NCBI RefSeq assembly: GCF_002149965.1
Contig: NZ_MSQB01000011.1
Coordinates: forward strand, 86,203-150,202
Direction: 5' to 3'
DNA: 64,000 nucleotides
From: Novosphingobium panipatense
GTDB lineage: Bacteria; Pseudomonadota; Alphaproteobacteria; Sphingomonadales; Sphingomonadaceae
Positions 63,030 to 64,000 of the stretch are shown here, piece by piece. The notes under the pieces were generated by a model that did no database searches, was not told the DNA's origin, and saw nothing but the letters and a program-made list of their open reading frames with translations. Position numbers and translations under genes: made by a program. The number at the start of each line of letters is the position of its first letter. Position 1 is the stretch's first letter.

Positions 63030-63710
63030 GTGACCACAGAACGCGCCAAGCCATCGCCGCCCGCCAGCCGGGACCGCGCGCAGGAACCGGCCGCTTCGGC
63101 CTCTCATTCCGACAAGACCCCGCGAACCGAGCGGGGACGGCGCACCTTGCGCAAGCTGTTGGATGCCGCCGCGATCGAATTCGGCGAACGCGGCTTTCAC
63201 GACGCGTCGATCACCGGCATCACCACGCGCGCCGGAACCGCACTCGGCAGTTTCTATACGTATTTCGATTCCAAGGACGAGATCTTCCGCGCGCTGGTGG
63301 ACGATCTCTCCGGCAAAGTGCGACAGGCCGCCCGCGAAGCGCTGGAGGCGCCCCTGCCCGCGCTCGAGGTGGAAAAGGCTGCGCTCACCGCGTTCCTGCG
63401 CTTCGCCCGCGAGCACAAGGAAATCTACCGCATCATCGACGAGAGTGAGTTCGTCGATCCGGCCGCCTTCCGCATCCACTACGAATCGACCGCGCGCCGC
63501 ATCCGCGAGCGTCTGGCCGAAGGCGCCGACAAGGGCGAACTGCGCGAAGGCCTGGGCGAAGCCCACGCCTGGGCGATCATGGGCATGAACGTGTTCCTCG
63601 GCCTGCGCTATGCAGTCTGGTCGAACGAGGGCACGCCCGAGAGCCTTGCCGAGCTTGCCAACTCGATCCTGCGCGAAGGCATCGCCGCGCGGGATGCGAA
63701 CGGGGACTGA
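63030..63710 (+). CDS. TetR-family transcriptional regulator
   Basis: The 226-residue regulator has a disordered N-terminus of about 40 residues, then the TetR HTH (RRTLRKLLDAAAIEFGERGFHDASITGITTRAGTALGSFYTYFDSKDEIFRALV) and a helical ligand domain. It is divergent from the TonB receptor operon across about 110 bp with candidate operator repeats, so it likely represses that operon. No ATG is available. GTG at 63030 is the best-placed start, without a strong ribosome-binding site. Confidence 0.85.
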   Translation: MTTERAKPSPPASRDRAQEPAASASHSDKTPRTERGRRTLRKLLDAAAIEFGERGFHDASITGITTRAGTALGSFYTYFDSKDEIFRALVDDLSGKVRQAAREALEAPLPALEVEKAALTAFLRFAREHKEIYRIIDESEFVDPAAFRIHYESTARRIRERLAEGADKGELREGLGEAHAWAIMGMNVFLGLRYAVWSNEGTPESLAELANSILREGIAARDANGD

Positions 63711-63844
63711 CCCAGGCCGACGTTAACTTCTGCCGCAAGGCCAGTCCCCCTGCGGGACAGCGCCTGCAGCGCTCTGGCAATTGCGGCGGGCTTGCGCGAT
63801 GACAGGCTGGAGAAAGCTGCCGAACCGACAGGAACCTTCCAACC

Positions 63845-64000
63845 GTGAATGCCCGCCTCCTGCTCGCCTCCGGTGTGCTTGCGATTGCCGTGATCGTCGG
63901 CGTCTTCGCACTGTCCTCTTCCAGGCCTGCCGCGCCGGTGCCCGACCGGGCTGTCGCCGCCGCGCGCCCGGCGAATCCCGCTCCCAAGCCAACCGTACCG
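63845..64000 (+). CDS. Start of a single-pass membrane protein, cut by the window edge
   Basis: GTG at 63845 opens a frame that continues to the last base. The first 52 residues comprise a short basic N-terminus, one hydrophobic segment (LLLASGVLAIAVIVGVFALSS) and a Pro/Ala-rich stretch, as in a signal anchor or exported protein. AGGAA lies about ten bases upstream. No family can be named from this fragment. Confidence 0.55.
   Translation, partial: MNARLLLASGVLAIAVIVGVFALSSSRPAAPVPDRAVAAARPANPAPKPTVP

Overview
The window is a 64 kb piece of a GC-rich alphaproteobacterial chromosome. The gene content points to the order Sphingomonadales, probably a Novosphingobium-like organism. Evidence for this is the PhyR/NepR/EcfG general stress response locus, a complete division and cell-wall (dcw) cluster with meso-DAP-type MurE, a TonB-dependent receptor beside a spinster-type MFS permease, and sphingomonad-style pairings such as ybjN-proC. 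No phage, insertion sequence, CRISPR array or rRNA operon is visible. One tRNA gene, tRNA-Ala(CGC), is present.

Region 1 (1-6.2 kb) is the general stress response. It holds a second EcfG-like sigma factor with a single-domain response regulator, the anti-anti-sigma factor PhyR, a PilZ protein, a CHASE-domain HWE sensor kinase, and overlapping nepR-ecfG. Motifs of the EcfG type (GGAAC-N16/17-CGTT) lie upstream of the second sigma gene and of a 89-aa GlsB/YeaQ-type membrane protein. A third perfect motif sits directly in front of two perfect hairpins in the ecf-phyR intergenic region. I interpret that third site as a probable EcfG-dependent small RNA with a C-rich loop, which is the main novelty candidate.

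Region 2 (6.2-21 kb) is mostly housekeeping: a beta-hydroxyacid dehydrogenase, Fe-superoxide dismutase, a small lipoprotein, a TonB-like protein, fumarylacetoacetase, proB with a reductase, a DMT transporter, obg, tRNA-Ala, a proline-rich lipoprotein, a BI-1 protein, ybjN-proC, and a secreted SPOR-domain protein. Region 3 (21.2-40.5 kb) is an unbroken 16-gene minus-strand dcw cluster in the order mraZ-rsmH-ftsL-ftsI-murE-murF-mraY-murD-ftsW-murG-murC-murB-ddl-ftsQ-ftsA-ftsZ. Most junctions overlap by 1 or 4 nt, and a five-copy GGGA array upstream of mraZ is a likely MraZ autoregulatory box.

Region 4 (40.6-53.2 kb) is mixed: a DUF4350-like lipoprotein, cysK, a [2Fe-2S] ferredoxin, an AlkA-type glycosylase, an acyltransferase, phhB, ccmAB, a sulfotransferase, a carboxymuconolactone-decarboxylase-family protein, a Fur-boxed hypothetical gene, an isovaleryl-CoA-dehydrogenase-like gene with divergent LysR, and an orphan LysR. 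The 433-bp gap before the Fur-boxed gene carries seven GANTC (CcrM) sites in 70 bp and an orphan minus-strand terminator. Region 5 (53.2-58.1 kb) is purine salvage: a phosphoribosyltransferase, a DUF4269 protein, adenine deaminase, guanine deaminase and an AzgA-type purine permease. Region 6 (58.2-64 kb) is an uptake/catabolic unit (TonB-dependent receptor, alpha/beta hydrolase, MFS permease) divergent from a TetR regulator, followed by a membrane protein cut by the window edge.
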